DNA of 64,000 nt from Micromonospora marina (GCF_900091565.1 NZ_FMCV01000024.1:45690-109689), one strand, 5' to 3'. Shown: positions 26,625 through 34,849, counted from the stretch's first letter. A program made the numbers and translations. The notes: generated from the sequence alone by a model not told the origin.

Positions 26625-26667
26625 AGCGGAGGGACCAGGGCTTCACGACGGTGGCGTGGAATTTCAT
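26623..26667 (-). CDS. 14-residue leader peptide MKFHATVVKPWSLR
   Basis: A complete mini-ORF runs from ATG 26667 to TGA 26623, 114 bases ahead of the ABC-F start codon on the same strand. A -10-like TAGGCT (26675-26680) ends seven bases before the ATG, so the transcript may begin at or next to the start codon (leaderless). Such leaders sense ribosome-stalling drugs in inducible erm and ABC-F genes (established knowledge); application here is inference. Confidence 0.6.
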   Translation of the reverse strand: MKFHATVVKPWSLR

Positions 26668-26708
26668 GCGGGCGAGCCTACCCGGGGCCGGACCGTGGGT
26701 CGCCGGGA

Positions 26709-28556
26709 TTATCGGCGGAGGCGGGCGTCGGCCTCGGCGTCGAGCAGGTTGTTGAGCGTCAGCGCCGAGTTGATCAGGGCGAGGTGGCTGAACGCCTGCG
26801 GGTAGTTGCCGATCTGCTCACCGGTGGAGGCGATCTCCTCGGCGTACAGGCCGAGGTGGTTGCTGAAGGTGAACATCTTCTCCAGGGTGAGCCGCGCGTC
26901 GTCCAGCCGGCCGGAGCGGGCCAGCGCCTCGACGTACCAGAACGTGCACATGTTGAACGTGCCCTCGTGGCCGGGCAGGCCGTCGGGGGAGTGCAGCGGG
27001 TCGTAGCGGTGGACCAGGCTGTCCGAGACCAGGTCCCGCTCGATCGACTCCAGGGTGGACAGCCAGAGCGGGTCGGTGGGCGTGACGAAGCCGACCGCCG
27101 GCATGTAGAGCAGCGCGGCGTCGAGCACGTTCTCGTCGTACGCCTGCACGAAGCTGCCGCGTTCCCGGTGGAAGCCGCGGGCCATGACCTGGTTGTAGAT
27201 CTGGTTGCGCTGCTCGGTCCAGCAGCTCATGTCCCCGGGCCGGCCGGTCCGGTCGGCCAGGCGGATGGCCCGGTCCAGCGCCACCCAGGACATCACCCGG
27301 CCGAACGTGTAATTGCGTGGGTGGTGGCGGCTCTCCCAGATGCCGGCGTCGCGCTGGTCCCAGTTGTGGCAGAGCCAGTCGATCAGGCGCACGGTGCTCT
27401 TCCACACCTGGTGCGACACGCGGATGCCCTGCTCGTCGGCGAGGTGCATGGCGTACAGCGCCTCGCCGTGGATGTCGAGCTGGAGCTGGTCGGCCGCGCC
27501 GTTGCCGATCCGCACCGGTTGGGAGCCCCGGTATCCCTCCAGGTGGTCGAGCACCTCCTCGTGCAGGTCCGAGGAGCCGTCCACCCGGTACATGATCTTT
27601 AGTGGATCCTGGTGGTCGCCGGCCTCACGGATGCGCTCGTCGAGCCAGTCCATGTACCGGCTGACCTCCTCGGTGAACCCGAGGCCGAGCAGGGCGTGCA
27701 CCGAGAACGAGGTGTCGCGTACCCAGGTGTAGCGGTAGTCCCAGTTGCGGGTGCCGCCGACCAGCTCGGGCAGCGCGGCGGTCGGCGCGGCGATCATCGC
27801 GCCGGTCGGCGCGTACGTCATGAGCTTGAGCGTGATGGCGGAGCGCTCGACCATCTCCCGCCACCGCCCGGTGTAGCGGGAGCGTTCGACCCAGCGCCGC
27901 CAGTAGTCCCGGGTCCACTCGAACATGCCCTGGACCTCTTCCGGCGGGATGATCCGGGGTTCCTCGCTACCGGTCTCCAGGATCACCCCGCCGGTGTCGC
28001 CCTCGTTGAGCGTGCCGTAGACGATGAGGTCGCCGCCCTCGATCCGGACGTCCGCGGTCTGCGCCCACCGTTGCCGCGCCAGGTCGATCGGGTTGAAAGT
28101 GAGCGTCGCCGACGGGCTGCGGAACAGGAAGCCGTTGCGGTGCCGCTCCAGCCCGTGGCTCTGGCGCGCGTAGTCGAACCGGGGCCGGCACTCCACCCGG
28201 AAGCGCATGCTGCCGCGCACCATGGTGACCATGCGCACGATGCGGTGCGAGTCGGTGACCCGTTCGCCGGTGACCGGCATGAAGTCCACCACCTCGGCGA
28301 CGCCGTCCGCACTGATGAACCGGGTGATCAGGATCGGGGTGCCGGGCAGGTAGAGCTGCTTGGTGACGTACCGGACGTCGTGCGGGGCGATCTGGAAGAA
28401 GCCGCCCTTGTCCTTGTCCAGCAGTCCGGCGAAGATGCTCGGCGAGTCGAAGCGCGGCGCGCAGAACCAGTCGATCGTCCCGTCGCAGGTCACCAGCGCG
28501 GCGGTCTGGAGGTCGCCGATGAGCCCGTGATCCTCGATCGCCGGATAGCCCTTCAC
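26709..28556 (-). CDS. Glycoside hydrolase family 15 protein (trehalase/glucoamylase-like)
   Basis: This 615-residue cytosolic protein starts at GTG 28556 after GGGGGGCGAT. The N-terminal domain starts YPAIEDHGLIGDLQTAALVTCDGTIDWFCAPRFDSPSIFA, the hallmark of actinobacterial GH15 enzymes. The (alpha/alpha)6 barrel contains GGTRNWDYRYTWVRDTSF and the second-half catalytic region near EGTFNMCTFWYVEALARSG. Mycobacterial relatives hydrolyse trehalose. Length is typical. The ABC-F unit lies downstream on the same strand but with its own leader. Confidence 0.88.
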   Translation of the reverse strand: MKGYPAIEDHGLIGDLQTAALVTCDGTIDWFCAPRFDSPSIFAGLLDKDKGGFFQIAPHDVRYVTKQLYLPGTPILITRFISADGVAEVVDFMPVTGERVTDSHRIVRMVTMVRGSMRFRVECRPRFDYARQSHGLERHRNGFLFRSPSATLTFNPIDLARQRWAQTADVRIEGGDLIVYGTLNEGDTGGVILETGSEEPRIIPPEEVQGMFEWTRDYWRRWVERSRYTGRWREMVERSAITLKLMTYAPTGAMIAAPTAALPELVGGTRNWDYRYTWVRDTSFSVHALLGLGFTEEVSRYMDWLDERIREAGDHQDPLKIMYRVDGSSDLHEEVLDHLEGYRGSQPVRIGNGAADQLQLDIHGEALYAMHLADEQGIRVSHQVWKSTVRLIDWLCHNWDQRDAGIWESRHHPRNYTFGRVMSWVALDRAIRLADRTGRPGDMSCWTEQRNQIYNQVMARGFHRERGSFVQAYDENVLDAALLYMPAVGFVTPTDPLWLSTLESIERDLVSDSLVHRYDPLHSPDGLPGHEGTFNMCTFWYVEALARSGRLDDARLTLEKMFTFSNHLGLYAEEIASTGEQIGNYPQAFSHLALINSALTLNNLLDAEADARLRR

Positions 28557-28631
28557 ATCGCCCCCCAGGTTCCGCCTGCCTTCTCCGACCCAACCTAAGG
28601 GAACAATTGTCAGGTTAGGGACGATTCGTGG

Positions 28632-29588
28632 TCACTCACCCTGCCGCGCGCCACGCCGCGCCTCGACCGCCCGGCGGGTCTCCTGCTGCACCAGGTCCGC
28701 GTTGATCATCGCCGCGGTCCGGGCGCCCGCCGCCGCGGCGGCCCCGACCTGCGCCGACAGGTCGGTCACGTTGCCCGCCACCCACACCCCGGGGACATCG
28801 GTACGCCCCGACTCGTCGGCCGGCAGGTACTCACCCATCCCGCTGGGGTGCGGTTGCGGGCGCAGGCCGACCCCGGCCAGGAATCCGGCGCGCGCCACCA
28901 TCCGGGGAGCGACGCTCAGCACCTCGCGGTCGACCGTGCGGCCGTCCCGCAGGCGTACCCCGGTCAGCCGGTCCCCGGCCGTCTCGACCGCCGCGATCTC
29001 GCCCTCGACCACCGGTACGCCACGCGCGGCGAGCTGCTCGGCCTGCTCGTCGGTGAGCGGCGGCGCGGTGTGCCGCAGGTAGACCACGTCGTCGCTCCAC
29101 TGCCGGAACAGCAGTGTCTGGTGCACCGACATCGGGCCGCTGCCGATCACTCCGATCGGCCGCTCGCGTACCTCCCAGCCGTGGCAGTACGGGCAGTGCA
29201 CCACGTCCCGCCCCCAGCGCTCGCGCAGGCCGGGCACGTCGGGCAGCTCGTCGACCAGGCCGGTGGCGACCAGCACGTGCCCGGCGCGTACCCGGCGGCC
29301 GTCGGCGAGCGCCACCGCGAACCCGGCGCCGTCGCGGTCCACCGCCTCGACCCGGCCCTCGGTCAGGTGCCCGTCGTGGCGGCGCACCTCGTCCCGGCCG
29401 CGCGCCAGCAGTTCGGCCGGCGGCACGCCGTCGTGCCCCAGCAGGCCGTGCACGCCGTCGGCGGGCGCGTTGCGGGGTTCGCCCCCGTCCACCACCAGCA
29501 CCGACCGGCGTGCCCGCGCCAGCATGAGCGCGCCGTTGAGCCCGGCCGCGCCGCCGCCGATCACCAGTACCTCGTAGTTCTCGGTCAT
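28632..29588 (-). CDS. Thioredoxin-reductase-like FAD/NAD(P) oxidoreductase
   Basis: This 318-residue flavoprotein starts at ATG 29588 behind GGAGGTGG. FAD-binding GGGAAGLNGALMLARA is at the N-terminus, the redox pair is HCPYCHGWE (CxxC, about residue 135), and the NADPH fold is IGVIGSGPMS. The C-terminal GVWVAGNVTDLSAQVGAAAAAGARTAA completes the FAD site. It lacks an adjacent thioredoxin and differs from canonical TrxB, fitting the small oxidoreductases paired with cupin regulators. A palindromic operator candidate lies between it and the divergent regulator. Confidence 0.85.
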   Translation of the reverse strand: MTENYEVLVIGGGAAGLNGALMLARARRSVLVVDGGEPRNAPADGVHGLLGHDGVPPAELLARGRDEVRRHDGHLTEGRVEAVDRDGAGFAVALADGRRVRAGHVLVATGLVDELPDVPGLRERWGRDVVHCPYCHGWEVRERPIGVIGSGPMSVHQTLLFRQWSDDVVYLRHTAPPLTDEQAEQLAARGVPVVEGEIAAVETAGDRLTGVRLRDGRTVDREVLSVAPRMVARAGFLAGVGLRPQPHPSGMGEYLPADESGRTDVPGVWVAGNVTDLSAQVGAAAAAGARTAAMINADLVQQETRRAVEARRGARQGE

Positions 29589-29641
29589 CGTGACCACCTC
29601 CGCGACCAGAGTGCCGCCGCGCCCGGCGGACTGCAAACTCC

Positions 29642-29658
29642 TTTGCCGATGCGGCAAA
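29642..29658. promoter_or_regulatory. Palindromic operator candidate TTTGCCG-ATG-CGGCAAA
   Basis: A perfect 7-3-7 inverted repeat lies in the 78-base gap between the divergent oxidoreductase and XRE-cupin genes. The half-site TGCGGCAAAC recurs at 30261-30270 ahead of the alpha/beta hydrolase. Binding by the XRE-cupin regulator is inferred. Confidence 0.55.
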
Positions 29659-29666
29659 CTGATGGC

Positions 29667-30251
29667 ATGGACGACGACCTCGACCAGGCCCTCGACGCGG
29701 TCGGCCCCCGGCTGCGCGCGCTGCGCCGCGAGCGCGAGACCACCCTCACCGACCTCTCCGCCGCCACCGGCATCTCCGTGAGCACCCTGTCCCGGCTGGA
29801 GTCCGGCGGTCGCAGGCCCACGCTGGAACTGCTGCTACCGCTGGCCCGCGCGCACGGCGTCACGCTCGACGAACTGGTCGGCGCCCCACCCACCGGCGAC
29901 CCGCGTATCCACCTGCGGCCGGTCGCCGCGTACGGGATGACCATGCTGCCGCTCACCCGCCGGCCCGGCGGCATCCAGGCGTACAAGCTGATCATCCCGG
30001 CCGGCGGCCGGTCCGAGCCCGAGCCGAAGACCCACGAGGGGTACGAGTGGGTCTACGTGCTCAACGGGCGGCTGCGGCTCGTGCTCGGCGAGCACGACCT
30101 GGTGCTCGAACCCGGTGAGGCGGCCGAGTTCGACACCCGGGTACCGCACTGGTTCGGCTGCGCCGACAGTGAGGGGGTGGAGTTCCTCAGCCTCTTCGGC
30201 AGCCAGGGGGAACGCGCCCACCTGCGCGCCCGCCCCCGCGCGTCCCGCTGA
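29667..30251 (+). CDS. XRE-family regulator with C-terminal cupin domain
   Basis: This 194-residue regulator starts at ATG 29667. Residues 10-70 form the helix-turn-helix (TTLTDLSAATGISVSTLSRLESGGRRPTL in two blocks). Residues about 95-185 form a cupin barrel (HEGYEWVYVLNGRLRLVLGEHDLVLEPGEAAEF and VPHWFG), which usually senses a small molecule. It is divergent from the oxidoreductase and shares the palindromic gap with it, so autoregulation and control of that gene are likely. Confidence 0.88.
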   Translation: MDDDLDQALDAVGPRLRALRRERETTLTDLSAATGISVSTLSRLESGGRRPTLELLLPLARAHGVTLDELVGAPPTGDPRIHLRPVAAYGMTMLPLTRRPGGIQAYKLIIPAGGRSEPEPKTHEGYEWVYVLNGRLRLVLGEHDLVLEPGEAAEFDTRVPHWFGCADSEGVEFLSLFGSQGERAHLRARPRASR

Positions 30252-30307
30252 GACCGGCACTGCGGCAAACGCACCCGCGACGGCACCGGCGGCGCGACGA
30301 TCGGCGG

Positions 30308-31105
30308 GTGACCTATGCGGACGTCGGCGGGCTGCGGATCTGGTACGAGGAGCACGGCGACGGCCGACCGCTGGTCCTGCTGCACGGCGGATACGGGTCG
30401 GCGGAGACGTTCGCGCCGGTCCGGCAGGCGCTGGCCGCGCGCCGCCGGCTGATCGCCGTGGACCTGCGGGGCCACGGCCGCACCGGAGGTCTGGACCGGC
30501 CGCTGCGGTACGAGTCGATGGCCGACGACGTGGCCGGGCTGCTGCGTCACCTCGGGCTGCCGCGGGCCGACGTGCTCGGCTACTCGCTCGGCGGCGCGGT
30601 GGCCCTGCGGACCGCGATCCAGCATCCCGCCCTGGTCCGCCGCCTGGTGCTCGTCTCCACGCCGTTCCGGCGGCGCGGCTGGTACCCGGAGACGCTCGCC
30701 GCGATGGCCGCCCACGACGAGCGCACCGCCGAGCGCATGCGCGGCACCCCGTCCCACCAGCGGTACGCGCGGGTCGCGCCCCGCCCGCAGGACTGGCCCC
30801 TGCTCTGGGCCCGCAGCGGGGACCTGCTGCGGCGGGACTACGACTGGTCCGCCGAGGTGGCCGCACTGCCGATGCCGGTGCTGCTGGTCTTCGCCGACGC
30901 GGACGAGATCCCGGTCGGCCACGCGGCTGAGTTCTTCGCCCTGCTCGGCGGTGGCCGGCGGGACGCGGGCGGCGACGGCGCCGACCGTCCCGCGTCCCGG
31001 CTGGCGGTGCTGCCCGGGTTGACCCACTACGACGTGGTGGCCTCACCCGCGCTGCCGGCGGCGGTGCTGCCGTTCCTCACCCATCCGGCGCGCGCGCCCG
31101 GCTGA
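30308..31105 (+). CDS. Alpha/beta hydrolase
   Basis: This 265-residue hydrolase starts at GTG 30308. The oxyanion region is LLHGGYGSAETF, the nucleophile elbow GYSLGG carries Ser near residue 98, the acid is probably in VFADADEIP, and the catalytic His is in GLTHYDVV. The substrate is unknown. The spacer upstream contains TGCGGCAAAC, a half-site of the palindrome at 29642, so it may share regulation with the oxidoreductase. Confidence 0.85.
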   Translation: MTYADVGGLRIWYEEHGDGRPLVLLHGGYGSAETFAPVRQALAARRRLIAVDLRGHGRTGGLDRPLRYESMADDVAGLLRHLGLPRADVLGYSLGGAVALRTAIQHPALVRRLVLVSTPFRRRGWYPETLAAMAAHDERTAERMRGTPSHQRYARVAPRPQDWPLLWARSGDLLRRDYDWSAEVAALPMPVLLVFADADEIPVGHAAEFFALLGGGRRDAGGDGADRPASRLAVLPGLTHYDVVASPALPAAVLPFLTHPARAPG

Positions 31106-31228
31106 CTCACCCCATGAGCACGCAGTGCACCGGGTGGTCAGCCTGATCTCGGCGAGCGCCGCCGCCACCCGGGTACGCAAGACGTGGCTGGTGTGGTCGA
31201 GTGGACACGACAGGTCCGGGGTGCTCAT
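31106..31228 (-). pseudogene. Remnant of a MarR-family regulator gene
   Basis: The minus-strand frame from ATG 31228 reads MSTPDLSCPLDHTSHVLRTRV and continues AAALAEIRLTTR. That matches the N-terminal helix region of MarR proteins of the type LLDHTSHVLxTRVAAALAEIGLTPRQHCVL. A frame change near 31140 gives the expected HCVLM in another frame, and the winged helix itself is absent because the hydrolase gene begins its 3' end here. The identification rests on remembered family pattern. Confidence 0.4.
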
Positions 31229-31332
31229 CCGCCCGGCGTATCGACGATTTCGTGCCGGATGATCCGGCTCGGACCCGGTACGGGCCCGGATACGATCTTG
31301 TGAGATGTCGTCGGCGAGAGAGGTGTGGTGCG

Positions 31333-32214
31333 GTGAGCGACGTGCGCGGCAGGCAGGTGTTGGTGGGTTACGACGGGTCTCCGGCCGCTAGCGCCGCCAT
31401 CGAGGCGGGCGCGCTGCTGTTCCCCGGCGCGCACGCGTGGATCGGGCATCTGTGGACGCCTCCGTTCGCCAGCGAGGAACTGCGTAAGCGGCTCTGGACC
31501 GGCACCCGCAACATCAACGTGTTCGTCGAGGCGATCGAGCGCGAGGGTGGCCGGGAGGCCGACCGGATGACGGCGGTCGGTGTGATGCTGGGGCGGGCCG
31601 CCGGCTGGGACGCCGAGCCGCTCGTGTGCCGCAGCTACGGCGGCGAAGGGCTCCGCCTCGCCGAACTGGCCGACGAGAAGCAGGCCGACGTGCTGCTGCT
31701 CGGCTCGCGGGGCCTCGGCGGCGCCCGCGCCGTGCTCGGCAGCGTCTCCGACATGGCCGTGCACTACAGCCCGCGTCCCGTGCTGGTCGTGCCGCACCCG
31801 CTGCTGACCGACGAGTACGACGCGCTCGCCGCCGGGCCGGTGGTGGTCGGCTGGGACGCCTCGTCCGGGTCCGAGGCCGCACTCGCCGCCGCCCGCCGCC
31901 TCTTCCCCGAGCGGGAGATCGTCCTTGCCGCCGTCGACGGAGACGAGGGGGACACGCCCGCCCCGGAAACCGCCGACGGGCAGCCGGTGACCACCGTGCG
32001 CGTGCGCGCCGGCGGCGGTGCTCCCGGCCGCGCGGTGGCCGACGCGCTCTCCGCCGTCGCCACCGAGCGCAAGGCGAGCCTGGTCGTGGTCGGCTCGCGC
32101 GGCCGGACGGTGGTCCGCAAGATCCTGCTCGGCAGCGTCGCGATGGCCACGCTGCACCGCGCCCACCGGCCGGTGCTGGTGGTGCCGCAGAGCCCGGTCC
32201 GGGAAGCCGAGTAG
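31333..32214 (+). CDS. Tandem universal stress protein
   Basis: This 293-residue protein starts at GTG 31333 and has two UspA domains. Each ends with the ATP-binding signature: GSRGLGGARAVLGSVSDMAVHYSPRPVLVVP and GSRGRTVVRKILLGSVAMATLHRAHRPVLVVP (each in two blocks). Each domain starts with a VGYDGSPAAS or VGWDASSGSE strand. Such proteins in actinobacteria respond to hypoxia or stress. The last hairpin downstream is shared with the convergent gene. Confidence 0.88.
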   Translation: MSDVRGRQVLVGYDGSPAASAAIEAGALLFPGAHAWIGHLWTPPFASEELRKRLWTGTRNINVFVEAIEREGGREADRMTAVGVMLGRAAGWDAEPLVCRSYGGEGLRLAELADEKQADVLLLGSRGLGGARAVLGSVSDMAVHYSPRPVLVVPHPLLTDEYDALAAGPVVVGWDASSGSEAALAAARRLFPEREIVLAAVDGDEGDTPAPETADGQPVTTVRVRAGGGAPGRAVADALSAVATERKASLVVVGSRGRTVVRKILLGSVAMATLHRAHRPVLVVPQSPVREAE

Positions 32215-32236
32215 CCCTCCGCGCCGATCGGACCAT

Positions 32237-32270
32237 CGCGGGTGTCTCCTCGGCCAGGGAGACACCCGCG
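32237..32270. terminator. 13-bp hairpin between convergent genes
   Basis: CGCGGGTGTCTCC (32237-32249) and its exact complement (32258-32270) lie between the stress protein and the next minus-strand gene. The stem directly abuts that gene's stop codon. A bidirectional terminator is likely. Confidence 0.65.
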
Positions 32271-32846
32271 TCACCGCCGTCCGCGGCGCAGCCGCCGGTT
32301 CGCCGCCAAGCCGCCGAGCACCAGCGCGACCAGGCCCACCCCCCACCACACCCGGCCGCCCGGGCCCCACGGTGGATCGGCCTCGCGGACCCGGCCGGCG
32401 TGCACCACCGAGTCCGCCACGTCGACGGCGAGCACCTGGTCCGGCGCGGTGAGCACCGTGACCGGGGCGGCGGCACCCGGTGTCAGGCTCAGAACCCGGA
32501 TCGACCGCACGTTGCCGTACGCGGTCCGCTGGTCCATCTCCAGCCCGTCGGCGTACCAGCTCGGCGCGCTCGGCTCGGGCCGGTACGCGACCACCCACGC
32601 GGTCCCGTCCGGCAGCCAGGCCCCCTTGCCGGCGAGCGCGGTGCCGGGCGGCAGCGGTAGTGCGGCTGTCTTGCGTAGCACGAGCGTGTACGGTCGGCCC
32701 GGCACCGGAAAGGCGATCGGGCCGAGACCCCGCACCTCCAGCGACAGGTGATCAGCACGAGCCGTGCGGCGCGCACTGAACGCCCCCACGCTCGGCTGCC
32801 CCAGAAGGCCCACAAATCGGTCACGCGGCGCGGCGGAGGTCGACAT
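32271..32846 (-). CDS. C-terminally anchored membrane protein of unknown function
   Basis: This 191-residue protein starts at ATG 32846 (MSTSAAPRDRFVGLLGQPSV). It lacks a signal peptide but ends in one helix (VWWGVGLVALVLGGLAA) plus a basic tail, so it is probably a tail-anchored or single-pass protein. The preceding domain (VRGLGPIAFPVPGRPYTLVLRK, then WVVAYRPEP) is beta-rich and unrecognised. It is divergent from the UPF0158 gene. Confidence 0.6.
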   Translation of the reverse strand: MSTSAAPRDRFVGLLGQPSVGAFSARRTARADHLSLEVRGLGPIAFPVPGRPYTLVLRKTAALPLPPGTALAGKGAWLPDGTAWVVAYRPEPSAPSWYADGLEMDQRTAYGNVRSIRVLSLTPGAAAPVTVLTAPDQVLAVDVADSVVHAGRVREADPPWGPGGRVWWGVGLVALVLGGLAANRRLRRGRR

Positions 32847-32931
32847 GGCCGTACGGTAGCTAACCACACCGCGGCGCTCTACGTTGGTAGCCCGATCAGG
32901 GTGTGGACACGGAAGCCGGTTGGAGTGGACG

Positions 32932-33405
32932 GTGCTGGACATCGAGCGGTTCGACCTCGACGAGATCGCGTTCGCGCTGTCGGACCAGAATCTCTACGAC
33001 GAGCATCGGCATCTGATCAACCCGGAGAACGGAGAGATCATCCTGTGGACTCGGGAGGGTGGCATCGACGGCACGAATCCGATCGATCTCGACGATTTGG
33101 ATCTTCCCGCGATCCGACCCTTGCCGTCGTGCATCTGGTACCAGGGCATGGCAGACTTCACGGACCTCGTCAGCGACGACCGAGCAGCCCACCGACTCGC
33201 CCGCGCGATCAACGGCCGCGGCGCGTTCCGCCGGTTCAAGGACGAGCTGCACGAGAAGTACCCACACCTCCTGCAGGCCTGGTACGACTTTCGAGACACC
33301 CGAGCAGCCCGCCGGGCGGTCGAATGGCTACTCGACGAATCGCTGCTCAGCCAGCAAGCCGCAGAGCGCTTCTCCGCCGAGCATCCCGACCCACAAGTCC
33401 CCTGA
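32932..33405 (+). CDS. UPF0158 family protein
   Basis: This 157-residue soluble protein starts at GTG 32932 after GGAGTGGAC. The family pattern is LDEIAFALSD, then GEIILWTREGG, DRAAHRLARAINGRGAFRRFKDEL and WYDFRDTRAARRAVEWLLDE. UPF0158 members have no established function. Codon bias is somewhat relaxed, and it sits next to a toxin-antitoxin pair. Confidence 0.8.
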   Translation: MLDIERFDLDEIAFALSDQNLYDEHRHLINPENGEIILWTREGGIDGTNPIDLDDLDLPAIRPLPSCIWYQGMADFTDLVSDDRAAHRLARAINGRGAFRRFKDELHEKYPHLLQAWYDFRDTRAARRAVEWLLDESLLSQQAAERFSAEHPDPQVP

Positions 33406-33503
33406 CCACGGCCCGGCACAGCGATGCGGAAATTCCAGCCGCCCGCAAAGCCGGCATCGGCCGGCCACGCGCCGTGAACCATCGGATCCGCCTCGCACGT
33501 CCG

Positions 33504-33821
33504 TCAGGCTGCTTCGGACAACTCCACAGCGCCGTTTGCCACCGCCAGATGAAACGTCAACCCGGTGACAGCGGTCATCCGCGCCAGCTCCTTCAGGGTG
33601 GGCGTCTTCTCGCCGCTCTCCAGCCGGGCGACGTTGGGCTGGTGGACCGTGAGTAGATCGGCCAGCTGCTGCTGGGTCAGACCGTGCTCGGCCCGGTAAC
33701 GGACCAGAGTGATCGCCACCTGCCGGGCGAACACTCCCTCGTCCCACGCCTGGCGAAATGCCGGGTCCTGCCGCTGCTCGGCGATGACGGCATCCAGCGG
33801 CGCCATGTCGGAAAGGTTCAT
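33504..33821 (-). CDS. HTH antitoxin of a HigB/HigA-like pair
   Basis: This 105-residue XRE-type protein starts at ATG 33821, overlapping the toxin stop by one base (TGATG). The helix-turn-helix is in HGLTQQQLADLLTVHQPNVARLESGEKTP, residues about 45-75. It should neutralise the adjacent toxin and repress the operon. The toxin-first order is typical of the HigBA group. Confidence 0.85.
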   Translation of the reverse strand: MNLSDMAPLDAVIAEQRQDPAFRQAWDEGVFARQVAITLVRYRAEHGLTQQQLADLLTVHQPNVARLESGEKTPTLKELARMTAVTGLTFHLAVANGAVELSEAA

Positions 33822-34165
33822 CAGTGCCCCTCCTCATCCTGCTCGATCTTGTTGAGCCGATCCTCCGCGCTGCGGACGGCCCGGACGAAATCGCGCGGTT
33901 TGACGGCCGCCTCCGGACCGATCGCCCCCACCACGAAGATCACGTCCCCCATCTGACGGTAGAACGCCCGCCACGGACTTCGCCCGGCCCTCGGCCGCAA
34001 CTCACGCAGCCGATCGGCGTCCTTGATCGCACTGGAATGCGGAAACGGCAGTGTCGGCCCCAGCGCCTCCAGCTTCTGAAAGGCGTTGACGATCGCGACT
34101 CGCTCCGGAGTCGGCAACGCTGCCAGCTCCGCGACCGCCTCGGGGTGCACAACCACAGACCACAC
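33821..34165 (-). CDS. RelE/HigB-fold toxin, phage Gp49-like
   Basis: This 114-residue protein starts at GTG 34165. The fold signature is VVVHPEAVAELAAL at the N-terminus, then LRELRPRAGRSPWRAFYRQMGDVIFVVGAI with the conserved Arg residues, and VKPRDFVRAVRSAEDRL. Members cleave mRNA on the ribosome. The gene is first in the pair; a palindromic AT-rich promoter lies eight bases upstream. Confidence 0.85.
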   Translation of the reverse strand: MWSVVVHPEAVAELAALPTPERVAIVNAFQKLEALGPTLPFPHSSAIKDADRLRELRPRAGRSPWRAFYRQMGDVIFVVGAIGPEAAVKPRDFVRAVRSAEDRLNKIEQDEEGH

Positions 34166-34172
34166 CAGGCGA

Positions 34173-34192
34173 CTATACCAAAAATTGTATAG
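34173..34192 (-). promoter_or_regulatory. Palindromic promoter/operator of the toxin-antitoxin pair
   Basis: CTATAC and GTATAG (34173-34178, 34187-34192) flank an 8-base AT core. On the minus strand TATAGT serves as a -10 element about eight bases before the GTG start, implying a leaderless or near-leaderless transcript. Autorepression through this repeat is inferred. Confidence 0.55.
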
Positions 34193-34324
34193 CCGCCATT
34201 CGCGAGCCTGGTCTCGAACACTCGGACCCGGGCGCCATCAACGCGAGCCGTGGCGCGATCCGCCGAGGGCGGCTCGGCCGACGTCAGGAGTCGCTAGCGG
34301 GCTCGTTCCCCGACCGGCGCAGTC

Positions 34325-34765
34325 TCATCTCGGCCTCGGATGCCTCTTCGGGGTGTCGACCGAGCAGCCGAGCACCTCGGCCACCTGCGCCTCGGTCAGG
34401 TCCTCGTAGTACCGCAGCACCACCACGGCCCGCTGCCGTGCGGTGAGCCGCCGCAGCGCCGCCACCACGCTGAGCCGCAGCGCCGTCTCGTCGGTGTGGT
34501 CCCCTCCGCCGTGCTCGGCCGGCGTCGCGTCCAGCCGCTCGGCCACCCGCCGGCGGCGCCACCAGGAGACCTGCTCGTGGTACATGGCCCGGCGCACGTA
34601 CGCCTCCGGATCTCCCTCCCGGATCCGCCGCCAGTGGCGGTAGGTGCGGGCCAGCGCGCTCTGCAACAGATCCTCGGCGAGCTGGTGATCGCCCGTCAGC
34701 AGGTACGCGGTCCGCGACAACGCCGGTGACCGCTGCACCACGAACTCCCGGAACGACTCCGACAT
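34325..34765 (-). CDS. SigE-type ECF RNA polymerase sigma factor, shortened C-terminus
   Basis: This 146-residue sigma factor starts at ATG 34765 (MSESFREFVVQRSPALSRTAYLLTGDHQLAEDLLQ in two blocks). Region 2 ends with HWRRIREGDPEAYVRRAMYH, and region 4 has LTARQRAVVVLRYYEDLTEAQVAEVLGCS. The family usually continues GTVKSQxxRALxxLR, but here the frame reads VDTPKRHPRPR and stops about 20 residues early. The recognition helix is thus incomplete, and the gene may be non-functional. A shift to another frame near 34350 does not restore an obvious sigma ending. Confidence 0.65.
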   Translation of the reverse strand: MSESFREFVVQRSPALSRTAYLLTGDHQLAEDLLQSALARTYRHWRRIREGDPEAYVRRAMYHEQVSWWRRRRVAERLDATPAEHGGGDHTDETALRLSVVAALRRLTARQRAVVVLRYYEDLTEAQVAEVLGCSVDTPKRHPRPR

Positions 34766-34849
34766 GCCCACCCCCTCACCGCAATGAATGCCGGTCGGGC
34801 CCTCGATGGTTGAGGCGGCCGTCCCCGCGGCGGGCGCTGGCCCCCGTCG

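Noticed and set aside
32896..33267. Antisense frame within the UPF0158 gene
   Set aside because: No motif and it mirrors a conserved family on the plus strand.
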